64,000 bases of DNA, from contig JAIPCZ010000005.1 in assembly GCA_021737975.1 (NCBI GenBank), forward strand, positions 37,561-101,560, read 5' to 3'. Below the pieces are notes generated by a model. That model was not told where the DNA came from. It worked only from the letters and a program-made list of their open reading frames with translations, and searched no databases. A program made the translations under genes and the position numbers. Of this stretch, positions 52,395-61,834 are shown piece by piece; positions within the stretch are counted from its first letter, which is position 1; each line of letters begins with the position of its first letter. The stretch is from Polaromonas sp. (GTDB lineage: Bacteria > Pseudomonadota > Gammaproteobacteria > Burkholderiales > Burkholderiaceae_C).

Positions 52395-52844
52395 TCAGTC
52401 GTCCTCGCCGCCCGACACCACGCGATGGATGGTGTCGCCGCCAAAGCCGCGGCTCGCCAGAAAGCGCATTTGTTTTGCACGCTCGGCCGCGTCTTCGGGT
52501 GGATGGTCAAATTTCTTTTGCCATACCAAGCGGGCTCGGTCCAGTTCGGTGATGCGCAGGTCAGCCACAGCGTCTGAGACGACCTGCGGATCGATGCCCT
52601 TGGCTTGCAACTCCTGCTTGATGCGCGCTGCGCCGAGTTTGGCGGCGCGCCGGTTGACCACCGAGTCGACCACCCGCTGCTCGCTGATGAAACCCTTGGC
52701 CGCCAACTCGTCAAGCGCGAGCGCCAGACTGCCGGGTTCCTCCTGAAAACGCCGCAACTTGCGCTCAAGCTCAGGACGCGAGTGCTCGCGGCCGCTGAGC
52801 AGGCGCAGGGCCCGGCCTTTGAGCGAGGGCGGGTCAAGGGCCAT
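52395..52844 (-). CDS. recX: RecA regulator RecX
   Basis: A 149-residue helical protein that binds RecA filaments and limits their extension. It shows repeated three-helix units, with LLSGREHSRPELERKLRRF, DELAAKGFISEQRVVDSVV and RFLASRGFGGDTIHRVV. ATG at 52844 lies 4 bp after recA, so the genes form an SOS-controlled operon. The open frame extends into recA but is not needed. Confidence 0.93.
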   Translation of the reverse strand: MALDPPSLKGRALRLLSGREHSRPELERKLRRFQEEPGSLALALDELAAKGFISEQRVVDSVVNRRAAKLGAARIKQELQAKGIDPQVVSDAVADLRITELDRARLVWQKKFDHPPEDAAERAKQMRFLASRGFGGDTIHRVVSGGEDD

Positions 52845-52848
52845 GACT

Positions 52849-53931
<1,083 letters not shown>

Positions 53932-53987
53932 GGTTTTTCTCCTGGGGTTGAAATGGTTTGATTACTGTTTGGGGGGGAACTCATCCT

Positions 53988-54003
53988 CTGTTTTTAACAA
54001 CAG
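53988..54003. promoter_or_regulatory. LexA (SOS) box upstream of recA
   Basis: CTGTTTTTAACAACAG matches CTGT-N8-ACAG exactly and lies in the gap between recA and the divergent MarR-family gene, nearer recA. Its place fits repression of the recA-recX promoter. Confidence 0.85.
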
Positions 54004-54084
54004 GCTGGATGCTTGAACAGTAGTTTATTGCGATTGTTGAACCACGTAAACGTATTTTTTAGTCAATTTGGTTTACCATTTGGC

Positions 54085-54558
54085 ATGGCAACGCTCACCC
54101 CCGACAAGCCCTGGCGCCAGACCCACATGGGTTATTGGCTGGCCCAGGCCTCGGCACGTTTTGACGCGCGCGTGCTGGCGCTGATGGCGGCCAACGACAG
54201 TGTGCCGCTGGCTCTGGCCAACTTGGCCGCGCGCGGCCACCTCACCGCCTCACATGTACACATCACCCGGCACTTGGCCCTGGCGGGCTCGCGCCTGACC
54301 GACCTGGCAGCCAGCGCGGGCGTCAGCAAACAGGCCATGGGCAAGCTGGTGGACCAATGCGAGGCCTGGGGTTTGGTGCAGCGCCAGCCCGACTTTCGCG
54401 ATGCGCGCGCCTGCCTGGTGGTGTTCAGCCCGGCCGGCCTGAGCTGGCTGCAGGCCTTCAAGGAGTCCGTGACACAAGCGCAAACCGAACTGCAGGAGGC
54501 AGTCGGTCTGGAGGTCGCCACCGTCATGGCGCTCGGGCTGGAAGCCTATGCCGCCTAG
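54085..54558 (+). CDS. MarR-family transcriptional regulator
   Basis: A 157-residue winged-helix regulator. The helix-turn-helix lies in LTDLAASAGVSKQAMGKLVDQCEAWGL, followed by the wing (QPDFRDARACLVVFS). The ATG at 54085 was chosen; the frame stays open from 54013. It is divergent from recA. A GTAAAC...GTTTAC pair at 54046-54076 just upstream may be its own operator. Target genes are not evident; the following two-component system is a possibility. Confidence 0.83.
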   Translation: MATLTPDKPWRQTHMGYWLAQASARFDARVLALMAANDSVPLALANLAARGHLTASHVHITRHLALAGSRLTDLAASAGVSKQAMGKLVDQCEAWGLVQRQPDFRDARACLVVFSPAGLSWLQAFKESVTQAQTELQEAVGLEVATVMALGLEAYAA

Positions 54559-54624
54559 AATGCATGAAAAACGACGATTCAGCGTGAACATTTCAACCGA
54601 CTGACCCCCAACGAGGAGACCTTG

Positions 54625-55299
54625 ATGCGCATTTTGATCGCCGAAGACGACCAGGTTCTGGCTGATGGCCTGTTACGCACCCTGCGCAGCTCGGGCGCCG
54701 CTGTCGATCACGTGGCCAGCGGCAGCGAGGCCGATGCCGCGCTCATGACCAATACCGAGTTCGACTTGCTGATTCTCGACCTCGGGCTGCCCAGGATGCA
54801 TGGACTGGAGGTGCTCAAGCGTTTGCGTGCCCGCGGCTCATCGCTGCCGGTGCTGATCCTGACGGCCGCCGACAGCGTCGAGGAACGCGTCAAGGGGCTG
54901 GACTACGGCGCCGACGATTACATGGCCAAACCCTTCAGCCTGCAGGAACTCGAAGCCCGCGTGCGCGCCTTGAGCCGGCGCGGCATGGGCGCGGCCAGCA
55001 GCACCATCAAGCACGGGCCGCTGATTTACGACCAGGGCGGACGCGTGGCCAGCATCGACGGTGTCATGGTGGAACTGTCGGCGCGCGAACTCGGCTTGCT
55101 CGAAGTCCTGTTGCAGCGCGCCGGCCGGCTGGTCAGCAAGGACCAATTGGTGGAACGTTTGTGCGAGTGGGGCGAAGAGGTGAGCAACAACGCCATCGAA
55201 GTGTATATCCACCGTTTGCGCAAGAAGATCGAAAAAGGCCCGATCCGCATCGCCACAGTCCGTGGACTGGGCTATTGCCTCGAAAAGATCCCCGGCTAG
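54625..55299 (+). CDS. OmpR-family response regulator (TctD/QseB-like)
   Basis: A 224-residue regulator. Receiver domain with acidic pair at 8-9, phospho-acceptor Asp52 (LLILDLGLP), and Lys in DDYMAKPFSLQE. C-terminal winged helix with ELSARELGLLEVLLQRAGRLVSKDQL and RGLGYCL. ATG 54625 follows a GAGGAG site. The kinase gene follows after 12 bp. In betaproteobacteria close relatives (TctD) control tricarboxylate uptake, but no transporter gene is adjacent here. Confidence 0.92.
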   Translation: MRILIAEDDQVLADGLLRTLRSSGAAVDHVASGSEADAALMTNTEFDLLILDLGLPRMHGLEVLKRLRARGSSLPVLILTAADSVEERVKGLDYGADDYMAKPFSLQELEARVRALSRRGMGAASSTIKHGPLIYDQGGRVASIDGVMVELSARELGLLEVLLQRAGRLVSKDQLVERLCEWGEEVSNNAIEVYIHRLRKKIEKGPIRIATVRGLGYCLEKIPG

Positions 55300-55311
55300 G
55301 CCGTTTTATTC

Positions 55312-56757
55312 ATGGTCAATCCGCGCGAGCAGCGCTCGCTGTTTGGTGAAATTCTGGACTGGATGCTCACGCCGCTGCTGTTGCTGTGGCCGCTGAGCCT
55401 CGTCATGACCTGGCTGGTGGCGCAAAACATTGCCGGCAAGCCTTTTGACCGGGCCCTCGAATACAACGTCCGGGCCATGGCGCAACTGATCAGCATCCAG
55501 AACGAGCGCGCCCAGTTTGCGCTGCCTAGGCCCGCACGCGAATTGCTGCGTGCCGATGATTCCGACACGGTGTACTACCAGGTGCTGGGCCCGCGCAGCG
55601 AATTTCTCAGCGGCGAACCCGACTTGCCGCCGCCGTCAGCGCTTGAACCCGTGGTGCTCGAAGAGGTTCGCATTCGTGATGACGTGGTCAAGGGTTTCGA
55701 TGTCAAGGTCGCCTACCTTTGGGTGAGCTTGCCGATCCCCGGCAGCAAACCCGCCCTGGTCCAGGTGGCCGAAACCCTGGAAAAGCGCTCGGTGCTGGCC
55801 ACCGAGATCGTCAAGGGTGTGATGCTGCCGCAGTTTGTCATCCTGCCGCTGGCGGTGCTGCTGGTGTGGCTGGCGCTGGTGCAGTCCATCAAGCCCCTGC
55901 ACCAGCTTGAAGAGCGCATCCGTGCCAGAAAGCCCGACGACCTGAGCCCGATCGATGCGCAAATTGTGCCCATGGAGGTGGCGCCGCTGGTGGAGTCTGT
56001 CAATGACCTGCTGCTGCGGTTGACCGACTCCATCGCCACCCAGAAGCGTTTTCTGGCAGATGCGGCGCACCAGCTCAAGACCCCCCTGGCCGGACTGCGC
56101 ATGCAGGCCGAGATCGCGCAGCGCGAGGGCGCCAGCGCCGATGACCTGAAGCACTATTTGCGCCAAATTGGCCGCGCCAGCATACGCGCCACCCACAGCG
56201 TCAACCAGTTGCTGTCGCTGGCGCGCGCCGAGAGCAACGGCTCGGCCATGCCCCGCGTGGTCTGTGATCTGGCGGAACTGACCATGTCGGTGGTGCGCGA
56301 CTGCGTGCCTCGCGCGCTGGAAAAGCACATCGACCTCGGCTACGAGGGCACCCAGCCCGGCACCCCCAGTTGCACCGTGTTGGGCAACCCGACACTGCTC
56401 AAGGAAATGGTACGCAACCTGGTTGACAATGCCATCAACTACACGCCTTCAAGCCTGCCAAAGCCGGGCGTCATCACGGCGCGGGTGCTCACTGACCCCT
56501 TTGGGCACACCCTGGTGCTGCAGGTCGAAGACTCCGGTCCCGGCGTGCCTGTGGCCGAGCGCGAGTTGATTTTTCAGCCCTTTTACCGGGCGCTCGGCAC
56601 CGAGGCCGACGGCTCCGGCCTGGGTTTGCCGATCGTCCTTGAAATAGCCCAGCAACACCAGGCCAGCGTCAGCCTCGAAGAAACCCGCCCCGGCCAGACA
56701 CAGCCTGGCGCCCGTTTTGTGGTGCGCTTCAGCGCCCTGGCGACCGACCCCGCCTAG
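55312..56757 (+). CDS. Sensor histidine kinase (TctE-like)
   Basis: A 481-residue membrane kinase. Helix about 17-38, periplasmic domain about 40-165 of the two-component-sensor N-terminal type, second helix about 170-195, HAMP, HisKA with His253 (DAAHQLKTPLAGLR), and ATPase with NLVDNAINYTP, DSGPGVP and GSGLGLPIV. It pairs with the regulator just upstream. Its stop codon shares the palindrome CTAG with the convergent gene. Confidence 0.92.
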   Translation: MVNPREQRSLFGEILDWMLTPLLLLWPLSLVMTWLVAQNIAGKPFDRALEYNVRAMAQLISIQNERAQFALPRPARELLRADDSDTVYYQVLGPRSEFLSGEPDLPPPSALEPVVLEEVRIRDDVVKGFDVKVAYLWVSLPIPGSKPALVQVAETLEKRSVLATEIVKGVMLPQFVILPLAVLLVWLALVQSIKPLHQLEERIRARKPDDLSPIDAQIVPMEVAPLVESVNDLLLRLTDSIATQKRFLADAAHQLKTPLAGLRMQAEIAQREGASADDLKHYLRQIGRASIRATHSVNQLLSLARAESNGSAMPRVVCDLAELTMSVVRDCVPRALEKHIDLGYEGTQPGTPSCTVLGNPTLLKEMVRNLVDNAINYTPSSLPKPGVITARVLTDPFGHTLVLQVEDSGPGVPVAERELIFQPFYRALGTEADGSGLGLPIVLEIAQQHQASVSLEETRPGQTQPGARFVVRFSALATDPA

Positions 56758-57428
56758 CGCTCTGCTTCTGGTCCGGAGCACGCCTCAAGGGCGACAGACG
56801 GCAGGACGGCCCTGAGCTCGGGCAACTGGGCTTGCAGCGCGACACCCACGGCCGGCAGACGCAAGCGCAAACCGGGCACAGCGGCCTGTTCCTGCACCAC
56901 CCTGGCGGTGCGCACCCCGCGACGACTGAAGACTTGCAATGCGGCAGCGGCGAGCGCCTGCGAGGGATAGGCGCCGAGCGACAGGCCAGGCGACAGGGCC
57001 ACACTGGACACGGGTTCAGTGCTCATTTGAATCGCGGCCAGTTCGGCGCGTTTCTTGCCGAGATCGGCAAGACTGGCGAATTTTCCCATGTACACCAGCC
57101 AGCGCTCCGGGGTGGTGACCGTTTGGAGGCTCCAGCTGTCCGCTGGCCAGGATGCTTCCAGGTAGGGGCGCACGACCGCGGCTTGGGACTCATCCAGGAG
57201 CCCGGTTTGCAAACATAGGGTCTCTTCAGGGGGCCCGGCCAAGGGTTTCAGCCTGGCCTCTGCCTGACTCACCAGCGTGATGGCGTCCGGCAGGATTTGC
57301 TGCGCCAGACGTTGCGGCTCACGTTGTGACAAGGGACCGAAACCATAAGGCAGCAGCCAGCCCTGGGCCCACGACCAGTAAAGTGCATTGAGCAACAGCA
57401 GCAGCCAGACCAAGGTGCGGGCCATCAC
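56754..57428 (-). CDS. Membrane-anchored protein with SPOR-like fold, function unknown
   Basis: A 224-residue protein starting with a single helix (ARTLVWLLLLLNALYWSWAQGW) that would anchor it in the inner membrane. The periplasmic part holds a region (about 95-170: ERWLVYMGKFASLADLGKKRAEL ... GLSLGAYPSQALAAAALQVF) resembling SPOR peptidoglycan-binding domains. A start one codon later is possible. It lies 19 bp after birA and its stop shares four bases with the convergent kinase gene. A role at the cell wall is inferred only. Confidence 0.68.
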   Translation of the reverse strand: MMARTLVWLLLLLNALYWSWAQGWLLPYGFGPLSQREPQRLAQQILPDAITLVSQAEARLKPLAGPPEETLCLQTGLLDESQAAVVRPYLEASWPADSWSLQTVTTPERWLVYMGKFASLADLGKKRAELAAIQMSTEPVSSVALSPGLSLGAYPSQALAAAALQVFSRRGVRTARVVQEQAAVPGLRLRLPAVGVALQAQLPELRAVLPSVALEACSGPEAER

Positions 57429-57447
57429 GTCTGGCGCTCAAAAAAAG

Positions 57448-58269
57448 TCATAAGTGGTCATAGGCCGGGCCTGGTTGCACGCGCACGCTGACCTCGGCAC
57501 TGGTGACGCGCTGCACGCCCTGTGAAGCGGCCACCAACAGGGCACCCGTCGCGTCCACGCCCTGCGCCACGCCTTGGACACCATCGCTGAGAGTGACCGG
57601 CAGCTGGGCCAGCGCATCCCGCGCGTTGAAGGCCTTTTGCAGTGGCGCAAAACCATGGGCCTCGAAGCGCTGCACAGTCTGCACCAGCGGTGCGGCGATG
57701 CTTGACAAGGCCTGAGCCGCGTCCGCCTCGGGCAGCAACTCACGCAGGCCAACCGGCGTGGTGGACAGCCCGGTGGCGTCGGGCGTTTGCAGGTTGATGC
57801 CCACCCCAATCACCACATAACGGCCGGCGCTGGCCTCCCCCCAGTTAGCGGTCTCGATCAGGATGCCGGCCAGTTTGCGGTCATGCCACCACAGGTCGTT
57901 GGGCCATTTGAGGCGAATATCGGGGTGCAGGCTTCGCGCCACGCTCAAGCCCACCGCCAGCGACAGGCCCGACCAGTCGCCCGGCGCAAGATGGAGGCCC
58001 AGTGAGAAGGTCAAGGCGTGGCCACGCTGGCCCATCGCCTGCGCGCCACTGTGCCACTGCCGCCCCATGCGACCACGCCCGGCAGTCTGCCGCTCCGCCA
58101 CCAGCAGAACGGGCTCAAGGCGACCGGCGCGGGCGCGGCGCATCAGCTCGGAGTTGGTCGAGTCGACTTCTGGCAAGACCTCGACGGTAAAACCCGGCAG
58201 CGCGGGAGCCACAGCCTCCCAGATGGCCTCGGCGGGCCAGCGCACGGCGTGGGCGGTGGTGAAAGTCAT
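57448..58269 (-). CDS. birA: Biotin-[acetyl-CoA carboxylase] ligase (no HTH domain)
   Basis: A 273-residue enzyme that joins biotin to the carboxyl-carrier protein. The catalytic domain has DSTNSELMRRARAG, the biotin-binding GRGRMGRQWHSG, and KWPNDLWWHDRKLAGILIE. The N-terminal helix-turn-helix of E. coli BirA is absent, so it cannot act as a bio-operon repressor. It starts 3 bp after the SET-domain gene and precedes the SPOR-like gene by 19 bp, so all three may share a transcript. Confidence 0.93.
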   Translation of the reverse strand: MTFTTAHAVRWPAEAIWEAVAPALPGFTVEVLPEVDSTNSELMRRARAGRLEPVLLVAERQTAGRGRMGRQWHSGAQAMGQRGHALTFSLGLHLAPGDWSGLSLAVGLSVARSLHPDIRLKWPNDLWWHDRKLAGILIETANWGEASAGRYVVIGVGINLQTPDATGLSTTPVGLRELLPEADAAQALSSIAAPLVQTVQRFEAHGFAPLQKAFNARDALAQLPVTLSDGVQGVAQGVDATGALLVAASQGVQRVTSAEVSVRVQPGPAYDHL

Positions 58270-58272
58270 CTC

Positions 58273-58743
58273 TTAGCGCCGTTTGGGGGCCAGCAGGGTG
58301 CCCCGGCAAGTTGCCGCGCCGCACCAGCAGGGGTACTCGGCCTTGAGCTTTTTGGTGTAACGCTCCTCGATGATCAGGCCATAGTCGTAGTTGAGCTCTT
58401 CACCGGCGGCAATGTCGCGCAGCGCCTTGATGAAGATGCGGCCGTCCTGCTCGTCGGCCTCGCAATTGGGGTCACAGGCATGGTTGATCCAGCGCGACGA
58501 ATTGCCGCCGTACAAAGCGTCAATCACGCGACTTTCGTCGATGTGAAAATAAAACGTGTGATTGGGGTTGGCCGGGTCATGCGGATGCCGCGCCTGGGCC
58601 TCTTCCCAAGTGATGATCTCGCCCACGTATTCGATCAGGCTTTCGCCAGCGGCAATATTCCGCAACGCATAGACCCCCTTGCCATGAATGCCGGAGCGAC
58701 GGACCTGGAGTCGGCGGGGATTTGTGGGCGATATTTTTTGCAC
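58273..58743 (-). CDS. SET-domain protein lysine methyltransferase homologue
   Basis: A 156-residue protein that is nearly all SET domain. It shows GIHGKGVYALRNIAAGESLIEYVGE (SAM site), RVIDALYGGNSSRWINHACDPNC (residues 72-94, with the NHxCxPNC motif), the catalytic-site GEELNYDYG (114-122) and a complete post-SET Cys set (CWC at 139-141 and Cys146). These are the marks of eukaryotic-type histone lysine methyltransferases. The GTG start at 58743 was chosen; no ATG fits and the longer frame runs antisense through topB. It is divergent from topB (99-bp gap) and 3 bp from birA. The protein substrate is unknown. Confidence 0.88.
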   Translation of the reverse strand: MQKISPTNPRRLQVRRSGIHGKGVYALRNIAAGESLIEYVGEIITWEEAQARHPHDPANPNHTFYFHIDESRVIDALYGGNSSRWINHACDPNCEADEQDGRIFIKALRDIAAGEELNYDYGLIIEERYTKKLKAEYPCWCGAATCRGTLLAPKRR

Positions 58744-58775
58744 GCTTGAAAATTTGGTATCGTGAACTCGTATGG

Positions 58776-58791
58776 GTGCGCGTGTGCGTAC
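58776..58791. promoter_or_regulatory. Alternating purine-pyrimidine tract in the SET/topB promoter region
   Basis: Sixteen bases, GTGCGCGTGTGCGTAC, alternate strictly between purine and pyrimidine, the form that most easily flips to Z-DNA under negative supercoiling. It lies in the 99-bp region shared by the SET and topoisomerase genes. Any regulatory effect is inference. Confidence 0.4.
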
Positions 58792-58842
58792 CTGCCTGTG
58801 TGCGCCCGCCCGTGCGAGCGCGAGACAACGGATTGTAGTCAG

Positions 58843-61815
58843 ATGAAAACATTGATCATTGCTGAAAAACCTTCGGTCGCCCAAGACATCGTGCGCGCCC
58901 TGACGCCGGTGTCGGGCAAGTTCGAGAAGCACGACGAGCATTTCGAGAACGACACCCATGTGGTGACCAGTGCCGTGGGCCACCTGGTCGAAATCCAGGC
59001 GCCCGAAGCCTTTGACGTGAAACGCGGCAAGTGGAGTTTTGCCCACCTGCCGGTGATTCCGCCGCACTTCGACCTGAAGCCTGTCGACAAAACCAAGACC
59101 AGGCTCAACGCCGTGGTCCGGCTGGCCAAGCGCAAGGACGTGGGCCAGCTCGTGAACGCCTGCGACGCGGGGCGCGAGGGTGAATTGATCTTCCGGCTGA
59201 TCGAGCAATACGCCGGCGGAGCCAAACCGCTGGGCAAGCCGGTCAGCCGCCTGTGGCTGCAAAGCATGACGCCGCAAGCGATCCGCGACGGCTTTCAGCA
59301 CCTGCGCACCAACCAGCAAATGCAACCGCTCGCCGACGCCGCGCGCTGCCGCAGCGAGGCCGACTGGCTGGTCGGCATCAATGGCACGCGAGCGCTGACG
59401 GCCTTCAACTCGCGCGACGGCGGTTTCTTCTTGACCACCGTGGGTCGGGTGCAAACCCCGACCCTGAGCGTGGTCGTTGAGCGCGAGGAAAAAATCCGCA
59501 AGTTTGTCAGCCGCGACTACTGGGAAATCCACGCCAGCTTTGCCGCGCAGGCCGGTGACTACCCGGCCAAATGGTTCGACCCGAGCTGGAAACGCGCGGC
59601 AGCCAACGCAGCCGCCGGCAACGAAGAGGTGGACGCCGAACTCAAGGCCGACCGGGTCTGGAGCCAGCGCGAAGCGCAGGCCATTGCTGACGCGGTGCGC
59701 GGCCAGCACGCCACGGTGACCGAGGAAAGCAAGCCGACCACCCAAGTCTCGCCCCTGCTGTTCGATCTGACCAGCCTGCAGCGCGAGGCCAATGGCAAGT
59801 TCGGCTTCAGCGCCAAGACCACGCTGTCGATTGCCCAAAGCCTGTACGAGCGCCACAAGGCATTGACCTACCCGCGGACCGACTCGCGCGCGCTGCCCGA
59901 GGACTATGTGCCGGTGGTCAAGCAAACCTTCGAGATGCTGGCTGACAGTGGCATGAAACACCTGGCACCCCATGCGCTCACGGCGCTCAACAACAACTAC
60001 GTGCGCCCCAGCAAACGGATTTTTGACAACGCCAAGGTCAGTGATCACTTTGCCATCATCCCGACGCTGCAAGCCCCGCAGGCTTTAAGCGAGACCGAGC
60101 AGAAAATTTACGACCTCGTGGTGCGCCGCTTCATGGCGGTGTTTTACCCGGCCGCCGAATACCAGGTCACGACCCGCATCTCCAAGGTGCAGGAGCACAG
60201 TTTCAAGACTGAAGGCAAGGTGCTAGTCAAGCCGGGCTGGCTGACCATCTACGGCAAGGAGGCGGTCGACGAAGTCGAGGGGGGCAAAGACGGCGACAAG
60301 GGCCAAAACCTGGTGCCGGTGGCGCCTGGCGAGCAGGTCAGGGCCGAATCGGTCGACCCCAAGGCCCTGAAGACCCGGCCCCCGGCGCGTTACACCGAGG
60401 CCACCCTGCTCGGTGCCATGGAGGGCGCCGGCAAAACCGTGGAAGACGACGAGCTGCGCGAAGCCATGCAGGAAAAAGGCCTGGGCACACCCGCCACACG
60501 CTCCAGCATCATCGAGGGCCTGATCTCCGAGGCCTACATGCTGCGTGAAGGCCGCGAACTGATTCCCACCGCCAAGGCCTTCCAGCTGATGACCCTGCTG
60601 CGCGGCCTCGATGTGCAGGAGCTCACCAAGGCCGAACTCACCGGTGAATGGGAGTTCAAGCTGGCGCAGATGGAACACGGCAAGCTCAGGCGCGAAACCT
60701 TCATGGCCGAGATTGCCGCGATGACCGAGCGCATGGTCAAAAAGGCCAAGGAATACGACCGAGACACGGTGCCTGGCGACTACGCCACCTTGCACACCCC
60801 CTGCCCCAACTGCGGCGGCGTCGTGCGGGAAAACTACCGCCGCTACGCCTGCACCGGCGCCGACGGCAAAAGCGACGGCTGCGGTTTCTCGTTTGGCAAG
60901 ACCCCGGCGGGCCGGACCTTCGAGCTGGCCGAGGTCGAGCAGTTCTTGCGCGACCGCAGAATAGGCCCATTGAGCGGCTTCCGCTCCAAGGCGGGCTGGC
61001 CGTTCACCGCCGAGATGGTCATCAAGTTCGATGAGGAAACCAAAAACCACAAGCTGGAATTCGATTTTGGCGACGACAAGAAGGGCGAGGAGTCGGGCGA
61101 GCTGATCGACTTCTCGGACCAGACCAGCCTCGGTGCCTGCCCCAAATGCGGCGCTGCCGTGTTCGAGCATGGCAAAAACTACGTCTGCGAAAAGTCGGTT
61201 CCCACCGACGCCCAGGCCACGCCGAGCTGCGACTTCAAGACCGGCCAGATCATCCTGCAGCAGCCCGTCGAGCGCGCGCAAATGGTCAAGCTGCTGGCCA
61301 CCGGCAAGACCGATCTGCTCGACAAGTTCGTCTCCATGCGCACCAGGCGCGCCTTCAAGGCCATGCTGGCCTGGGACCCGGCCGCGGGCAAGGTGAACTT
61401 TGAATTTGCACCCAGCAAATTCCCGCCGCGCAAAACCGCAGCCACCCCCTTGACCCGGGCGGCGGTGGCAGCCAAAGCGGGCAAACCGGCCAAAGCCGCA
61501 GCGGCGAAAAAAACGGTGAAGGCACCAGCCAAAAAAGTGGCCAAGGTGGCAGCGGCCAAAACGCCGCGCAAAGCACCCGCGGCAGGCAGCGCGGGCTCAA
61601 CACCCAGCGCCGCGCTGGCTGCCGTGATTGGCGCCGAGCCGGTGGCGCGCGCCCAGGTCATCAAGAAGCTGTGGGACTACATCAAGGCCAACAACCTGCA
61701 GGACGCCGCCAACAAGCGCGCCATCAATGCCGATGACAAGCTGCTGGCGGTGTTTGGCAAGCCGCAGGTGACGATGTTCGAGCTGGCCGGGATCGTGGGC
61801 AAGCATTTGGGGTGA
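58843..61815 (+). CDS. topB: DNA topoisomerase III with H1-like tail and C-terminal SWIB domain
   Basis: A 990-residue type IA topoisomerase. It opens MKTLIIAEKPSVAQDIV, has the Toprim metal motif DAGREGELIF (about 108-117), and catalytic Tyr343 in LTYPRTDSRALP. After the core come two zinc-binding regions (CPNC ... CGF about 650-690; CPKCGAAVF ... about 765-810). Then comes a Lys/Ala/Pro-rich tail (about 870-922, with units like AKKTVKAPAKK) like histone H1, and a SWIB domain (about 924-990, with VIKKLWDYIKANNLQD and FGKPQVTMFELAGIVGKHL). ATG 58843 is the family start. It decatenates DNA; the tail and SWIB likely add DNA or protein contacts. It is divergent from the SET gene. Confidence 0.95.
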   Translation: MKTLIIAEKPSVAQDIVRALTPVSGKFEKHDEHFENDTHVVTSAVGHLVEIQAPEAFDVKRGKWSFAHLPVIPPHFDLKPVDKTKTRLNAVVRLAKRKDVGQLVNACDAGREGELIFRLIEQYAGGAKPLGKPVSRLWLQSMTPQAIRDGFQHLRTNQQMQPLADAARCRSEADWLVGINGTRALTAFNSRDGGFFLTTVGRVQTPTLSVVVEREEKIRKFVSRDYWEIHASFAAQAGDYPAKWFDPSWKRAAANAAAGNEEVDAELKADRVWSQREAQAIADAVRGQHATVTEESKPTTQVSPLLFDLTSLQREANGKFGFSAKTTLSIAQSLYERHKALTYPRTDSRALPEDYVPVVKQTFEMLADSGMKHLAPHALTALNNNYVRPSKRIFDNAKVSDHFAIIPTLQAPQALSETEQKIYDLVVRRFMAVFYPAAEYQVTTRISKVQEHSFKTEGKVLVKPGWLTIYGKEAVDEVEGGKDGDKGQNLVPVAPGEQVRAESVDPKALKTRPPARYTEATLLGAMEGAGKTVEDDELREAMQEKGLGTPATRSSIIEGLISEAYMLREGRELIPTAKAFQLMTLLRGLDVQELTKAELTGEWEFKLAQMEHGKLRRETFMAEIAAMTERMVKKAKEYDRDTVPGDYATLHTPCPNCGGVVRENYRRYACTGADGKSDGCGFSFGKTPAGRTFELAEVEQFLRDRRIGPLSGFRSKAGWPFTAEMVIKFDEETKNHKLEFDFGDDKKGEESGELIDFSDQTSLGACPKCGAAVFEHGKNYVCEKSVPTDAQATPSCDFKTGQIILQQPVERAQMVKLLATGKTDLLDKFVSMRTRRAFKAMLAWDPAAGKVNFEFAPSKFPPRKTAATPLTRAAVAAKAGKPAKAAAAKKTVKAPAKKVAKVAAAKTPRKAPAAGSAGSTPSAALAAVIGAEPVARAQVIKKLWDYIKANNLQDAANKRAINADDKLLAVFGKPQVTMFELAGIVGKHLG

Positions 61816-61834
61816 GCTTGGAAGAAGCGCCCCG

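Noticed and set aside
58744..60072. N-terminal extension of the SET protein to 599 codons
   Set aside because: The extra part is antisense to topB and lacks any domain; GTG 58743 gives a complete SET domain.
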